DNA from: JACPYF01 sp964348695
Lineage (GTDB): Bacteria; Patescibacteriota; Saccharimonadia; Saccharimonadales; Saccharimonadaceae
Assembly (NCBI GenBank): GCA_964348695.1
Contig: CAYGDI010000005.1
Coordinates: forward strand, 1 to 60,533
DNA: 60,533 nucleotides
Direction: 5' to 3'
The notes under the pieces were generated by a model. It saw only the letters and a program-made list of their open reading frames with translations, made no database searches and was not told the DNA's origin. How positions within the stretch are numbered: position 1 is the first letter of the stretch; each line of letters starts with the position of its first letter. The position numbers were made by a program, and so were the translations under genes. This document shows, one piece after another, positions 25,125 through 33,951 of the stretch.

Positions 25125-26336
25125 GTGCTTACTTTTTACTACGAAGCAAAGGATCGGGCGACGAACAAACGCATCAAATCAACAGTTCAGGCTGATACTG
25201 AAGCAGTTGCCTATAAACTGTTGATAGACCAGGGTTATACGCCTACAAAATTGACCGAGCAAGGCAAAAATCAAGGCATGCTCGGTGGTATCACAAACAG
25301 GATCACGACCAAAGACAGAGTGGTCTTTTCTCGACAACTAGCAACACTGATTGGTGCTGGACTACCACTTTCTCAGAGTTTACACACGGTTGTTGACCAA
25401 ACTGACAACCCTAGGATGAAATCTGTCGCGCAGGATATTTTGACTTCTGTAGAGGGGGGAAAATCACTTGCAGAAAGCTTCTCGAAGCATCCAGATGTAT
25501 TTGATACGGTGTTTATAGCACTTGTCGAGGCGGGAGAGGCGTCAGGAACGCTAGACAAAGCACTTGAGAGGATTGCAACTCAACAAGAAAAAGACGCAGA
25601 AATGATGGGCAAAATTCGGGGTGCTATGATATATCCTGCGATTGTGCTTGTCGTTATCCTGGGTGTGATGATTTTTATGTTGTTTACGATTGTGCCCCAG
25701 GTAGAAAAATTGTACGAAGATCTCAACCAAGAACTACCGTTTATCTCACAAATTATGGTTGGCACGGCTGATATTTTGATCAGGTTTTGGTGGCTGGTTC
25801 TGCCGATTATGGCTGGACTTATCTATTTTGGTGTTCAATATTTCAAGACGGACGGGGGAAGGCGCACATCTGATACGCTCAAACTCAACGCTCCATTGTT
25901 TGGACCTTTGTTTCGTAAACTGTATATGGCACGGTTTACTCGTACGGGGGCAACACTACTCTCTACAGGAGTGCCTATGTTAGATGCATTAGAGATATGT
26001 TCAAAAGCAGTGAACAATAGCTATATTGCAGAGGCTATCACTCGAGCATCTGAAAAGGTGAAAAACGGTAAAGGTCTCGCTGAATCACTAGAAAACGAGG
26101 ACTATATTCTAAAACTCGCACCGCAGATGATAGGTATTGGTGAAAAATCCGGTAGAGTGGACGAGATGATGAGCAAGACTGCAACAGTATATGAAAACGA
26201 ACTAGATTCTGCTATACGGGCTATCTCAACCATTATCGAACCAGTTCTGATGGTGGTTCTTGCGATAGTTGCTGGCGGAATGGTTGGTGCTATATTGCTA
26301 CCAATCTATCAGTTGGTTGGAAATATCAAGGTGTAG
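25125..26336 (+). CDS. pilC: Type IV pilus platform protein PilC
   Basis: Polytopic membrane platform on which PilB and PilT act. 403 residues with two repeats of the T2SSF domain: cytoplasmic helices FSRQLATLIGAGLPLSQSL and FTRTGATLLSTGVPMLDAL, each followed by membrane segments (about 165-190, 210-235 and 375-398). The start is GTG 25125, 9 bases after pilT. Last gene of the tight pilM-C run. Confidence 0.95.
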   Translation: MLTFYYEAKDRATNKRIKSTVQADTEAVAYKLLIDQGYTPTKLTEQGKNQGMLGGITNRITTKDRVVFSRQLATLIGAGLPLSQSLHTVVDQTDNPRMKSVAQDILTSVEGGKSLAESFSKHPDVFDTVFIALVEAGEASGTLDKALERIATQQEKDAEMMGKIRGAMIYPAIVLVVILGVMIFMLFTIVPQVEKLYEDLNQELPFISQIMVGTADILIRFWWLVLPIMAGLIYFGVQYFKTDGGRRTSDTLKLNAPLFGPLFRKLYMARFTRTGATLLSTGVPMLDALEICSKAVNNSYIAEAITRASEKVKNGKGLAESLENEDYILKLAPQMIGIGEKSGRVDEMMSKTATVYENELDSAIRAISTIIEPVLMVVLAIVAGGMVGAILLPIYQLVGNIKV

Positions 26337-26427
26337 GTATTGCAAAAAGAAATCAATTAACATATCATTAACCATAAGCGTATAGCTACAAAATAATGGT
26401 TCATACAGAAAGGGTGGGAAAGTCTTT

Positions 26428-26904
26428 ATGAACGCTCAACAAACAGAAAACAAAAAAGGATTTACGATCATTGAAGTCGTATTGGTGCTTGCTATTGCAG
26501 CACTGATATTTTTGATGGTCTTTATTGCGTTGCCCGCACTGCAGCGCAACCAACGAGATACAGCGAGGAAGAACCAGATGAGCAAGGTTTTGGGAGCTGT
26601 AACAAGCTACCAATCAAACAACCGCGGGAGGAACCCAGTTGCTAACGATGCGTTTGCAAAATATCTTGATGGCACTCTCGAAACAAACAACAGTATAACT
26701 CTCGACGGTGAGTACACTGTTACGATTGATACAAGTCCTACGAGTGGAAGTGTACCGAGTGGGGTCTCAACTGACAATATGACACTTGTATTTGGCATGA
26801 AGTGTGATGTCGACGGAGAAGTTGTCGATGGTGGTAGCAACAGGCAAGCAGCTGTTGTGATGACGCTGGAAAATGGTGACGCTGACTATTGCCAAGAAAG
26901 TTAG
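26428..26904 (+). CDS. Type IV pilin (probable major subunit)
   Basis: 158 residues with a class III leader MNAQQTENKKG cleaved before FTIIEVV, Glu at +5 and a hydrophobic N-terminal helix of about 22 residues. The globular domain has a C-terminal Cys pair (CDVDGEV...ADYCQES), like the pilin D-loop. A purine-rich AAAGGGTGGGAAAG lies upstream and an intrinsic terminator follows. Being closest to pilC and having its own terminator, it is the best candidate for the major pilin, although this cannot be proved from sequence. Confidence 0.88.
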   Translation: MNAQQTENKKGFTIIEVVLVLAIAALIFLMVFIALPALQRNQRDTARKNQMSKVLGAVTSYQSNNRGRNPVANDAFAKYLDGTLETNNSITLDGEYTVTIDTSPTSGSVPSGVSTDNMTLVFGMKCDVDGEVVDGGSNRQAAVVMTLENGDADYCQES

Positions 26905-26930
26905 TACTTAGTTCGCATAAACTACAATAA

Positions 26931-26952
26931 AAGCCCTTCTCGGAGGGTTTTT
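26931..26952 (+). terminator. Terminator after pilin gene
   Basis: AAGCCCT/AGGGTTTTT hairpin with a six-base loop, then T-rich sequence. It separates the pilin from pilD. Confidence 0.7.
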
Positions 26953-26970
26953 ATTTAAGTACAAAACTGT

Positions 26971-26976
26971 TATCAT
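26971..26976 (+). promoter_or_regulatory. -10 element of pilD, leaderless
   Basis: TATCAT ends 7 bases before the pilD ATG at 26984, so transcription should start at or next to the start codon. Confidence 0.5.
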
Positions 26977-26983
26977 AAAGCTT

Positions 26984-27802
26984 ATGGAAAAAACTATCTT
27001 TGCATTTTGTCTGTTTTTTATAGGTCTATGTCTAGGTAGTTTCGTCAATGCAGCTGTCTGGCGTATCAAACACAAAAAAGATCTTGTGTTTGCCAGATCA
27101 GAGTGTACAAAATGCCACTATACTTTGCAGTGGTTCGATCTCATACCAGTCGTCAGCTGGGTGTTACTAAAAGGCCACTGTCGCAAATGTAAAAAACCTA
27201 TAAGCTCTCAGTATCCGCTCGTTGAGCTAGGTGTTGCTGCCTTTTTTGTGGCTTCATTGGCATTTTGGCCGTACGGGTTTGATAACATTAATCATTTACT
27301 TCAGTTTGCCATCTGGCTCTTGTCGGGTGTGGGTCTAGCTATTTTGTTTGTATATGATATACGGTGGCTGATATTGCCAGACAAAGTAGTGCTGCCCCTC
27401 ATTGGACTTGGTACTGGCATGACGATACTAAAAGCACTCGAAACAAAAGATCTAGGTGGTTTTTTGGTCGACGTTGCTGGATCGCTTGTGATCCTTTCTG
27501 GCTTTTATCTAATTCTCTATGTGTATTCAAAAGGAAAATGGATAGGCTTTGGGGATATCAAATTGGGTATTGCACTGGCTTTGTTGTTGGCTAGTTGGCA
27601 GTTGTCGCTGCTTGCTTTTTTCCTCGCCAATCTCATAGGAACATTGTTTTTTGCTCCAGCTCTCTCTATAGGTAAAATTGATCGTTCTGCTCATATTCCG
27701 TTCGGTCCTTTTTTGATCTTGGGTTTTTTGATTGCAGGACTGTTCGGGCAGTCGATTATCGAATATTATCTCGTCTGGACATATTCAGGGATAAAGATCT
27801 AA
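26984..27802 (+). CDS. pilD: Prepilin peptidase PilD
   Basis: Membrane aspartyl protease that cleaves prepilin leaders and methylates the new N-terminus. 272 residues, about eight membrane segments. The N-terminal zinc loop has two CxxC pairs (CTKCHY and CRKCKK), typical of bifunctional enzymes; catalytic aspartates are in YDIRWLILPD and the GFGDIKLG motif. It should process the pilins encoded on both sides. Confidence 0.95.
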   Translation: MEKTIFAFCLFFIGLCLGSFVNAAVWRIKHKKDLVFARSECTKCHYTLQWFDLIPVVSWVLLKGHCRKCKKPISSQYPLVELGVAAFFVASLAFWPYGFDNINHLLQFAIWLLSGVGLAILFVYDIRWLILPDKVVLPLIGLGTGMTILKALETKDLGGFLVDVAGSLVILSGFYLILYVYSKGKWIGFGDIKLGIALALLLASWQLSLLAFFLANLIGTLFFAPALSIGKIDRSAHIPFGPFLILGFLIAGLFGQSIIEYYLVWTYSGIKI

Positions 27803-27831
27803 ACCTAGGGTAATACCTATGGTGCTTATGC

Positions 27832-27837
27832 TATAAT
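27832..27837 (+). promoter_or_regulatory. -10 element of minor pilin operon
   Basis: TATGCTATAAT (extended -10), hexamer 27832-27837. The ATG at 27847 follows after 9 bases, a leader of about 3 bases. Confidence 0.65.
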
Positions 27838-27846
27838 GCATAGCAA

Positions 27847-28635
27847 ATGGGTGTGAATTATCAGCGTGGTTTTACTATCATAGAGATCTCTCTATTTTTT
27901 GCTGTTTCGAGTCTTTTGCTGTTCACACTGATGGTTGGTATTACGATTGCAGTTCAGAGGCAGCGTTTTACGGATTCTGTGAATTCGGCTCAAAGTTTTT
28001 TGCAGCAACAATACAATGAAACCCAGACTACTATCAATAACAGATCATCATTAGCATGTGGGGATGCGGTCAGTAGGGGTACAAGTGATTGCTTGGTGAT
28101 AGGTAAGATCATTGATTTGCTACCTGCAAATAACAATAGCGACGACAATAGATTCAATAGCTACAACGTCACAGCCGATGCAACATTGCCAAGCAATGCA
28201 AACGCACTAGATAATGTTACTTTGCTAAACCAACTTCACCCAACTGCTGTAAGAGAGCAAACAAATGACCAGGAATATATAGTAGCCTGGGGCGCCCAGA
28301 TACGACTTTTGAGGGATAGCGAGGGTGATGGTAACAATGATCCGTCTGCAGGTTCTGCGGTGCGTTATTTGCTTATCCTTCGTTCACCAACTAGTGGTTT
28401 GATGCAAACCTACGAGCTGAACTCTATGAACGATATTTTTTCAGCCAACGATACCGAGGATTTGAGTGGTAGAATATCGCTTCTAGGTGGTTCATCCGAA
28501 AGAGCTATAAAGGCTTGTGTTACATCTGCAGATTTGATAGGGGTGAATGCACTCCTGACGATAGAGGAATCAGGCACACAAGACGGTGTGACGACAGCGT
28601 TTGATACAGACGAGGCACGAGAATGGTGCACATAA
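27847..28635 (+). CDS. Minor pilin-like protein 1
   Basis: 262 residues with leader MGVNYQRG cleaved before FTIIEISLFF; Glu at +5 and one hydrophobic helix. The large globular domain has Cys residues and an Asp-rich loop (SEGDGNNDPS). First gene of a four-gene cluster of pilin-like proteins likely to form the tip or priming complex. Near-leaderless start. Confidence 0.82.
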   Translation: MGVNYQRGFTIIEISLFFAVSSLLLFTLMVGITIAVQRQRFTDSVNSAQSFLQQQYNETQTTINNRSSLACGDAVSRGTSDCLVIGKIIDLLPANNNSDDNRFNSYNVTADATLPSNANALDNVTLLNQLHPTAVREQTNDQEYIVAWGAQIRLLRDSEGDGNNDPSAGSAVRYLLILRSPTSGLMQTYELNSMNDIFSANDTEDLSGRISLLGGSSERAIKACVTSADLIGVNALLTIEESGTQDGVTTAFDTDEAREWCT

Positions 28636-28637
28636 CC

Positions 28638-29174
28638 ATGAAGTACCAAAAGGGAGACACGCTAACAGAGGTTATGTTTGCAACGGCTATTGCTGCTTTG
28701 GTTATTATCTTGGGCGTAGCTGTGATGAATCGTGGTCTGGCACAGACACAATTGGCAGTAGAAACGACTTTCGTACGTCAGGCTATAGATAGTCAGGCAG
28801 AAATATTGCGCTATGCTCGCGATGACTACAAAACCAACCCAGGCGCAGGTGCAGGTGGGTCAAAAGTCTGGCAAGATATTGTTGCCAGGGCAAAAAGTAG
28901 TGCTAGTGATTTTGGTACTTGCAATCTACCGATTCCAGGTCAGTTCTTTGTTTCTCAGGACAATCTCAACAATCTTACGGTCAATACAAATGTTCAGCAG
29001 GCTAACACCTTCGCTACTATAGGCGAGGGGCTTTGGGTAGAGGCTGTCTCTGGTACAAATGTTGCGAATAGCAATATTAGGTATCTTGACCTACATATTA
29101 GGGCATGTTGGCAGCCGCCATTTGAAGGACCAGAATCCACATTAGGAACAATAGTGAGGTTGTACTATGAGTAG
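28638..29174 (+). CDS. Minor pilin-like protein 2
   Basis: 178 residues; leader MKYQKG then DTLTEVMFATAIAALVI. The +1 residue is Asp rather than the usual Phe or Met, while Glu at +5 is kept. ATG 28638 starts 2 bases after the preceding stop; an ATG at 28623 would give a 5-residue longer leader and overlap. It ends with an 8-base overlap into the next gene. Confidence 0.78.
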   Translation: MKYQKGDTLTEVMFATAIAALVIILGVAVMNRGLAQTQLAVETTFVRQAIDSQAEILRYARDDYKTNPGAGAGGSKVWQDIVARAKSSASDFGTCNLPIPGQFFVSQDNLNNLTVNTNVQQANTFATIGEGLWVEAVSGTNVANSNIRYLDLHIRACWQPPFEGPESTLGTIVRLYYE

Positions 29175-29823
29175 GAATCAACAATCAGGATTTACTATTA
29201 CCGAGCTTTCTCTCGCGATGACGATGCTCTCGATTCTTTTAGTAATAATATTGCTTAGTGTTATTAATATCACAACAATATATAACAAAGGTGTCACACT
29301 TAAACGAGCCAATCAAAGTGGTGCCGCTATTGGTCTGGAGTTGCAGTCGAGTTTAAGAAGGTCTAGTCTTGGCAATGTCCAGGCTGTTCAAAAACAGCTC
29401 AGTCCAACAGTCTCAACATATACGAGACTATGCACGGGAGTATATAGTTTCATCTGGAGCGTTAGAGGTGATGGCAATAACGCTATCGAAAATTATAGCG
29501 ACGGACAAGAGATCAGCTTTATCAAAATGAGAGATTCTAGCTCTCAACAATGTCACACCACGCCACCCGCTATTGACCGTAATGACCCTAGTATTACCGT
29601 TTTACTGGGTGATGAGCTAGTTGTTCGGCCACCGACTAATATATCTATTTCTGATAACCAAAAACTCATTACATTTGAATACACAGTATCAACCCCAGAA
29701 GGTGATGATATTATTTATGATGATACTGGAAGATCTTCCTGTCAGGGAGGTAAGGCTGATGATTTTTGTGCGCTCAATACTTTTAAAGTGACTTCATATG
29801 CACGAGGAAAAGGTGTACAATAA
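29167..29823 (+). CDS. Minor pilin-like protein 3
   Basis: 218 residues; leader MSRNQQSG then FTITELSLAMTMLSILLVIILL. Glu at +5 present; globular domain with several Cys. Coupled to neighbours by an 8-base overlap upstream and TAATG downstream. Confidence 0.8.
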   Translation: MSRNQQSGFTITELSLAMTMLSILLVIILLSVINITTIYNKGVTLKRANQSGAAIGLELQSSLRRSSLGNVQAVQKQLSPTVSTYTRLCTGVYSFIWSVRGDGNNAIENYSDGQEISFIKMRDSSSQQCHTTPPAIDRNDPSITVLLGDELVVRPPTNISISDNQKLITFEYTVSTPEGDDIIYDDTGRSSCQGGKADDFCALNTFKVTSYARGKGVQ

Positions 29824-31019
29824 TGGTCAAGGTTAATCAGTACATGCACAAAACAGCACACAATTCTCAATCTGGTATCACGGCTATTTTTACGGTAGTT
29901 TTTTTCACTATCTTGATTAGTGTTATTATACTTAGTTTTGTCAATATCGTATCTCAAGATCAACGACAAGTTACAAATTCTGATCTTTCTAATAGCGCCT
30001 ACGACTCTGCAGAGGCGGGGATAGAAGATGCAAAAAGAGGTTTGGAAAAATATAGAATAGAATGCGTCAAAACAACCACACCAGCTGCAAATTGTGTAGA
30101 TCTCTATACAAATGCTATCAACGGTGCGCTTTCCGGTGCTGAGTGTGATAGCTTCCAGAGGCTTGACCCTGTCCTAGGTCTCAATATAGAAGGCTCCGAA
30201 GTAAAAGTTGCTACAAATTCAGAAGATGATAGTTTGCAACAAGCATACACATGTTTGAAAGTTCAGCTAGCAACAGATGACTATATTCGTCAACTAGGTA
30301 GTAACCAAAATATCCTCATACCACTCAAAACAGTGAACAACCAGCCATTTAACGAGATTGAAATCAACTGGTTCAATCAAGAGGATAGCGAAAACCCTGT
30401 TATTCCTAGTAATACAGCTAGCTTTGATTTACCAAAAAATGAAGATTGGCCAGGTAGCACACCTCCTATTGTCAGAGCTCAGATCGTAGCAGTTGAACGA
30501 GGGGCTGCCAATATAGATAATATTGATAACGATGCAAAAACAGTGTTTCTTTTTCCTTCTAGCACGCCTGCAAGTAATCTAATAGATGTTCGTGGCGCAG
30601 ATGCAACGCGAAAAAGCCAAAAATACAGTCCAGTTGCAGCTCAGTGTCTCGCGACAACATATGCTTGCGGCGTGATGTTAGTCAACTATCAGCCTATTAG
30701 TGGAGGGGTGTACGACTATTATTTACGTCTGAGCCCTATATATAACAACGCTTCGATTCAAGTTCGCTTGTTTGACCTAAGTGCTAGTCCGAATCCAATA
30801 CAATTTGATGGGGTTGAGCCGATTGTCGATTCAACCGGTCGAGCGAATGATGTTTTTCGTAGGATAGTTAGTCGGGTTATTTTTGATGACGAGTCATCTA
30901 CTCTCAATGGCGGTAGTGGCTTTGATATTACCCAGGGTATTTGTAAACAATTCGAGCTTGCTGATCTGCCAGCCTACTATCAGCCACACTGTTCGTCTCT
31001 CGATCTTGTTAATGAGTAG
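29823..31019 (+). CDS. PilX/PulK-like minor pilus protein
   Basis: 398 residues. The N-terminus has a Gly before a hydrophobic helix (SGITAIFTVVFFTILISVI), without Glu at +5, followed by SAYDSAEAGIEDAKRGL, the motif of the PilX N-terminal domain found in tip-located PilX and GspK-type subunits. Loss of Glu5 is typical for the tip-most GspK-like subunit. Its last 11 bases overlap the end of the convergent recombinase gene. Confidence 0.78.
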   Translation: MVKVNQYMHKTAHNSQSGITAIFTVVFFTILISVIILSFVNIVSQDQRQVTNSDLSNSAYDSAEAGIEDAKRGLEKYRIECVKTTTPAANCVDLYTNAINGALSGAECDSFQRLDPVLGLNIEGSEVKVATNSEDDSLQQAYTCLKVQLATDDYIRQLGSNQNILIPLKTVNNQPFNEIEINWFNQEDSENPVIPSNTASFDLPKNEDWPGSTPPIVRAQIVAVERGAANIDNIDNDAKTVFLFPSSTPASNLIDVRGADATRKSQKYSPVAAQCLATTYACGVMLVNYQPISGGVYDYYLRLSPIYNNASIQVRLFDLSASPNPIQFDGVEPIVDSTGRANDVFRRIVSRVIFDDESSTLNGGSGFDITQGICKQFELADLPAYYQPHCSSLDLVNE

Positions 31020-31929
31020 TATTGTGAAATGTTTCATGCACTTTTTTGAGGTGTTGATCTGTAATATGCGTGTACACTTGAGTTGTTGCAATATTACTAT
31101 GACCCAACATACTTTGCACTGAACGGATATCCGCTCCGTTCATCAGTAAATCGGTTGCAAAACTATGACGCATTGTATGGGGACTTACGTGTTTAGTTAT
31201 ACCAGCCTTCAGAGCATAATTTTTGATGATTCTCTGCACACTTCTGGGTGTTATTCGACGAAAATTGCCACTCGTATCAAGATGCTGTGGCGCAGCGCTA
31301 CGGTAACTAATAAACAGCGGTTTTAGGCTATCTTTTCGACTGTTCAAATAGTGTTCGATTTGCGATGCTGCGCTCACACTGATAAATACCGGACGGTCTT
31401 TATCACCCTTACCGCGTACCATGAATTCTCGACGAGCTATATTAATATGATCTCTATCAAGTGCAACCAGCTCTGACACTCGAAGCCCACTAGAAAAGAG
31501 CAATTCAATAATCGCCCTATCTCTCAGCCCAGCTTCGTTATCTAATGGAATTACAGAGATGAGACGCTCTATCTCATCATTATTCAAAAAAGTGACGCGA
31601 GGTCGTTTGTTTTTTGGTAGCTCAATAGTCGAAGGAGCGATTACTGCTAGATCACGCTTCAGACAGTACCCCAGGAAACTTCTTAGCGCTATCAAGTGGT
31701 AGCTCTGGGTGGTAGTAGAAAGCTCTTGATCAAGATCATTTTTGTAACGGTTTAGCCACAATCTCCACTTTCTTATCAGTTCACCGTTTATTTTTTCCAC
31801 TTGTATATCGCCGTTAAACTCGATAAAGCGGTTGAGGTAGAGGTGGTAGTTTTCGCAAGTTTTTTGTGAGCGTCCTCGTTCGATTTCTAGATATTCCAGA
31901 AAATCAACAATTGCATCAGATACGTACAT
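31009..31929 (-). CDS. Tyrosine recombinase, XerC/XerD family
   Basis: Site-specific recombinase, probably the chromosome-dimer resolvase. 306 residues: N-terminal SAM-like core-binding domain (to about 90) and catalytic domain with LRVSELVAL (Arg I), HTMRHSFATDLL (HxxR), LGHSNIATTQVYTHI (His and nucleophilic Tyr). It would act with FtsK, also in this window, at a dif site. No integrase context (attachment sites or phage genes) is seen, so a housekeeping role is favoured. Confidence 0.92.
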   Translation of the reverse strand: MYVSDAIVDFLEYLEIERGRSQKTCENYHLYLNRFIEFNGDIQVEKINGELIRKWRLWLNRYKNDLDQELSTTTQSYHLIALRSFLGYCLKRDLAVIAPSTIELPKNKRPRVTFLNNDEIERLISVIPLDNEAGLRDRAIIELLFSSGLRVSELVALDRDHINIARREFMVRGKGDKDRPVFISVSAASQIEHYLNSRKDSLKPLFISYRSAAPQHLDTSGNFRRITPRSVQRIIKNYALKAGITKHVSPHTMRHSFATDLLMNGADIRSVQSMLGHSNIATTQVYTHITDQHLKKVHETFHNTTH

Positions 31930-31977
31930 ACTTTCACTCTAGCACAAGCATTTTTATTTTGCGACACTGTGCGATGT

Positions 31978-31983
31978 TATAAT
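31978..31983 (+). promoter_or_regulatory. -10 element that fixes the uppP start
   Basis: TATAAT at 31978-31983 overlaps the first possible ATG (31982), so that start cannot be transcribed intact. Predicted transcription start is 31990, next to ATG 31991. Confidence 0.7.
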
Positions 31984-31990
31984 GATGATC

Positions 31991-32785
31991 ATGAGTATAT
32001 TCGAAGCAGCTTTTCTCGGGCTTATCCAGGGCCTGACAGAGTTTATACCAGTTTCTAGTTCGGGGCATTTAGTGCTCGGGCAATCGCTTTTTTCTGGCAA
32101 TATTGATCATCTTTTCATACAGGCTCTAGATTTTGGTACGCTTTTTGCATTGATTATTTATTTTTGGTCACGTCTGATAGATCTTGCCCGACAAGTATTT
32201 TTTGAAAAAGATTATAGGCTAGCGCGTAATATTCTTATCACTTCTGTCCCAGCTGGTATTTTAGGTTTGTTGCTAGCGGATTTTATCCAAAACAGCCGTG
32301 AACTAGTCAATCCTCTCGTAGTAGCTATCATGTTGGCTCTCGTAGGTGTGCTAATGATCGTTGTAGATAAACTACCTCACAAATCAAAAAGGGCTAGCGG
32401 TCGGGAGCTGAGCCCCAGGCGCGCCCTAGTGGTTGGTTTAGCCCAGGCATTTGCTTTGATACCTGGTGTATCTCGCTCCGGCACAACTATCATTGCCAGT
32501 CGTGTTATGGGACTTAGCTCAAAATCGGCAGCAGAGTATAGCTTCATGGTTTCGATCCCGATTATGATAGGTCTTGTTTCCAAGCTGCTACTCAAGGAAA
32601 GTGACAGAGCATACCTTGTAGATAACCTAGAGCCTTTATTGATAGGAAATGTGGTTGCATTTTTCAGTGCGATTATTGCTATCAGGTTTTTACTTCGATA
32701 TCTTGAAAATCATGGACTAGCTATTTTCGGATGGTATAGGATTGCACTTTCCACTGTAGTCATATGTGTTCTTTTGTTACAATAG
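31991..32785 (+). CDS. uppP: Undecaprenyl-diphosphate phosphatase
   Basis: Recycles the lipid carrier for peptidoglycan and other glycans by dephosphorylating undecaprenyl diphosphate. 264 residues, polytopic, with QGLTEFIPVSSSGHL and PGVSRSGTT, the two active-site motifs of the BacA/UppP family. Start assigned to ATG 31991 from the overlapping -10 box; the protein then begins MSIFEAAFLGL. Confidence 0.95.
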   Translation: MSIFEAAFLGLIQGLTEFIPVSSSGHLVLGQSLFSGNIDHLFIQALDFGTLFALIIYFWSRLIDLARQVFFEKDYRLARNILITSVPAGILGLLLADFIQNSRELVNPLVVAIMLALVGVLMIVVDKLPHKSKRASGRELSPRRALVVGLAQAFALIPGVSRSGTTIIASRVMGLSSKSAAEYSFMVSIPIMIGLVSKLLLKESDRAYLVDNLEPLLIGNVVAFFSAIIAIRFLLRYLENHGLAIFGWYRIALSTVVICVLLLQ

Positions 32786-32822
32786 TGTGAGTAATTTTAA
32801 AAAAGGAGATCAGAGGAATATT

Positions 32823-33323
32823 ATGGAGCGTACGTTAATTGTGCTGAAGCCAGATGCGATTCAGAGAGGTTTGTTAGGTGAGATTGTTACTCGTTTTGAA
32901 AAAGCAGGACTAAAGATTATAGGGGTGAAGATGCTGAGCCCAGATTATGATCATTTTTATCATCACTATGAAAAGATCGGTAAAATGGTATCTCGAAGAG
33001 GCAAAACAGCATTTGATGTGACACTAGACATGATGCAGCAAGGCCCCGTTGTAGCTTTTGTTCTAGAGGGTATTGGCGCTGTAGAGATAGTGCGTAAAAT
33101 GGTTGGCACAACAGAGCCAAAATCTGCGCTACCAGGTACTATTCGAGGTGATTATGCCCATGTGAGTTTTTCTCATGCAGACACAAAGAAAAAAGGAATA
33201 CCTAACCTGATTCATGCATCGGGTGACGTAGAAGAGGCAGAAGCCGAAATTACACATTGGTTTAGTGAGGGTGAGATTTTTGACTACACATCAACTCACG
33301 AAGGTCTGACTCAGATAAAGTAG
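32823..33323 (+). CDS. ndk: Nucleoside diphosphate kinase
   Basis: Balances NTP and dNTP pools by phosphate transfer through a His. 166 residues, starting MERTLIVLKPDAIQRG. The active-site segment reads NLIHASGDVEEAEAEI, keeping the catalytic His with HASG in place of the usual HGSD. An insertion (VSRRGKTAFDV region) and a longer C-terminus make it about 20 residues longer than most. AAGGAG and AGAGGAA precede the ATG, 37 bases after uppP. Confidence 0.96.
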   Translation: MERTLIVLKPDAIQRGLLGEIVTRFEKAGLKIIGVKMLSPDYDHFYHHYEKIGKMVSRRGKTAFDVTLDMMQQGPVVAFVLEGIGAVEIVRKMVGTTEPKSALPGTIRGDYAHVSFSHADTKKKGIPNLIHASGDVEEAEAEITHWFSEGEIFDYTSTHEGLTQIK

Positions 33324-33325
33324 GC

Positions 33326-33331
33326 TATAAT
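33326..33331 (+). promoter_or_regulatory. -10 element of tRNA-Arg
   Basis: TATAAT ends 15 bases before the first base of the tRNA. Confidence 0.6.
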
Positions 33332-33346
33332 ATAAGCTGCAACTAT

Positions 33347-33422
33347 GCCTCGGTAGCTCAATGGATAGAGCAATTCCGTCCTAAGGAAAAGGTTGTAGGT
33401 TCGACTCCTACCCGGGGTACCA
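33347..33422 (+). tRNA. tRNA-Arg (anticodon CCT)
   Basis: Full cloverleaf: acceptor GCCTCGG/CCGGGGT, D stem GCTC/GAGC, anticodon loop GTCCTAA (CCT), T stem GTAGG/CCTAC with TTCGACT loop, encoded CCA. Reads AGG. The top anticodon-stem pair is A-A. Confidence 0.96.
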
Positions 33423-33444
33423 GATAAAATAAGGGGTATAGGAC

Positions 33445-33951
33445 ATGTCACACAGTTTTGATGGGCAAAGAGAAGGAGAAGAAGTACAAGTTGTATTTCG
33501 GCGCCATCCAATAGCTCTTAGAAAAGGATTTTATATGCTTGTTGTTCCATTTACAATAGGCTCTATTCCAGCATTGATTTGGCAGGATCAACTGTGGTTA
33601 TTCGGACTTTCTTTTGGTTGTCTTGGGCTGGGAATGTTGTTGTTTTTTTATCATTGGGTAGGGTGGTACTACACGTATTTTATTATTACAGATCAGCGAC
33701 TACGGCAAGTATCTCAACAGGGACTTTTCGGCAGGAGTGTTGTCGACCTAGGGCTCAGTAAAATTCAGAATATTAGCTACAATGTACCTGGATTTACTGG
33801 AGAAATCCTAGGATTTGGTACAATAGTTCTACAGACCTACGTGGGTGATCTAGTCCTTGATAAGATCCAGCACCCTGACAAAATTTACAATAAAATCCAA
33901 GATGCAGTCGTCTTGGCAGGTGGGGATGTAGACGGGGAGATAGATGGTTAA
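33445..33951 (+). CDS. Membrane protein with bacterial PH domain
   Basis: 168 residues: two adjacent membrane segments (FYMLVVPFTIGSIPALIW and LWLFGLSFGCLGLGMLLFFY), then a PH-like domain starting YTYFIITDQRLRQVSQQGLFGRS and containing DLGLSKIQNISY, as in YdbS/bPH2 proteins. Exact function unknown. It overlaps the parvulin gene by 8 bases, so they form an operon. Confidence 0.8.
   Translation: MSHSFDGQREGEEVQVVFRRHPIALRKGFYMLVVPFTIGSIPALIWQDQLWLFGLSFGCLGLGMLLFFYHWVGWYYTYFIITDQRLRQVSQQGLFGRSVVDLGLSKIQNISYNVPGFTGEILGFGTIVLQTYVGDLVLDKIQHPDKIYNKIQDAVVLAGGDVDGEIDG

Noticed and set aside
31009..31929. Tyrosine recombinase as sign of a prophage or integrative element
   Set aside because: No attachment repeats, phage or transfer genes border it, and it looks like a housekeeping XerC/D; FtsK is present.
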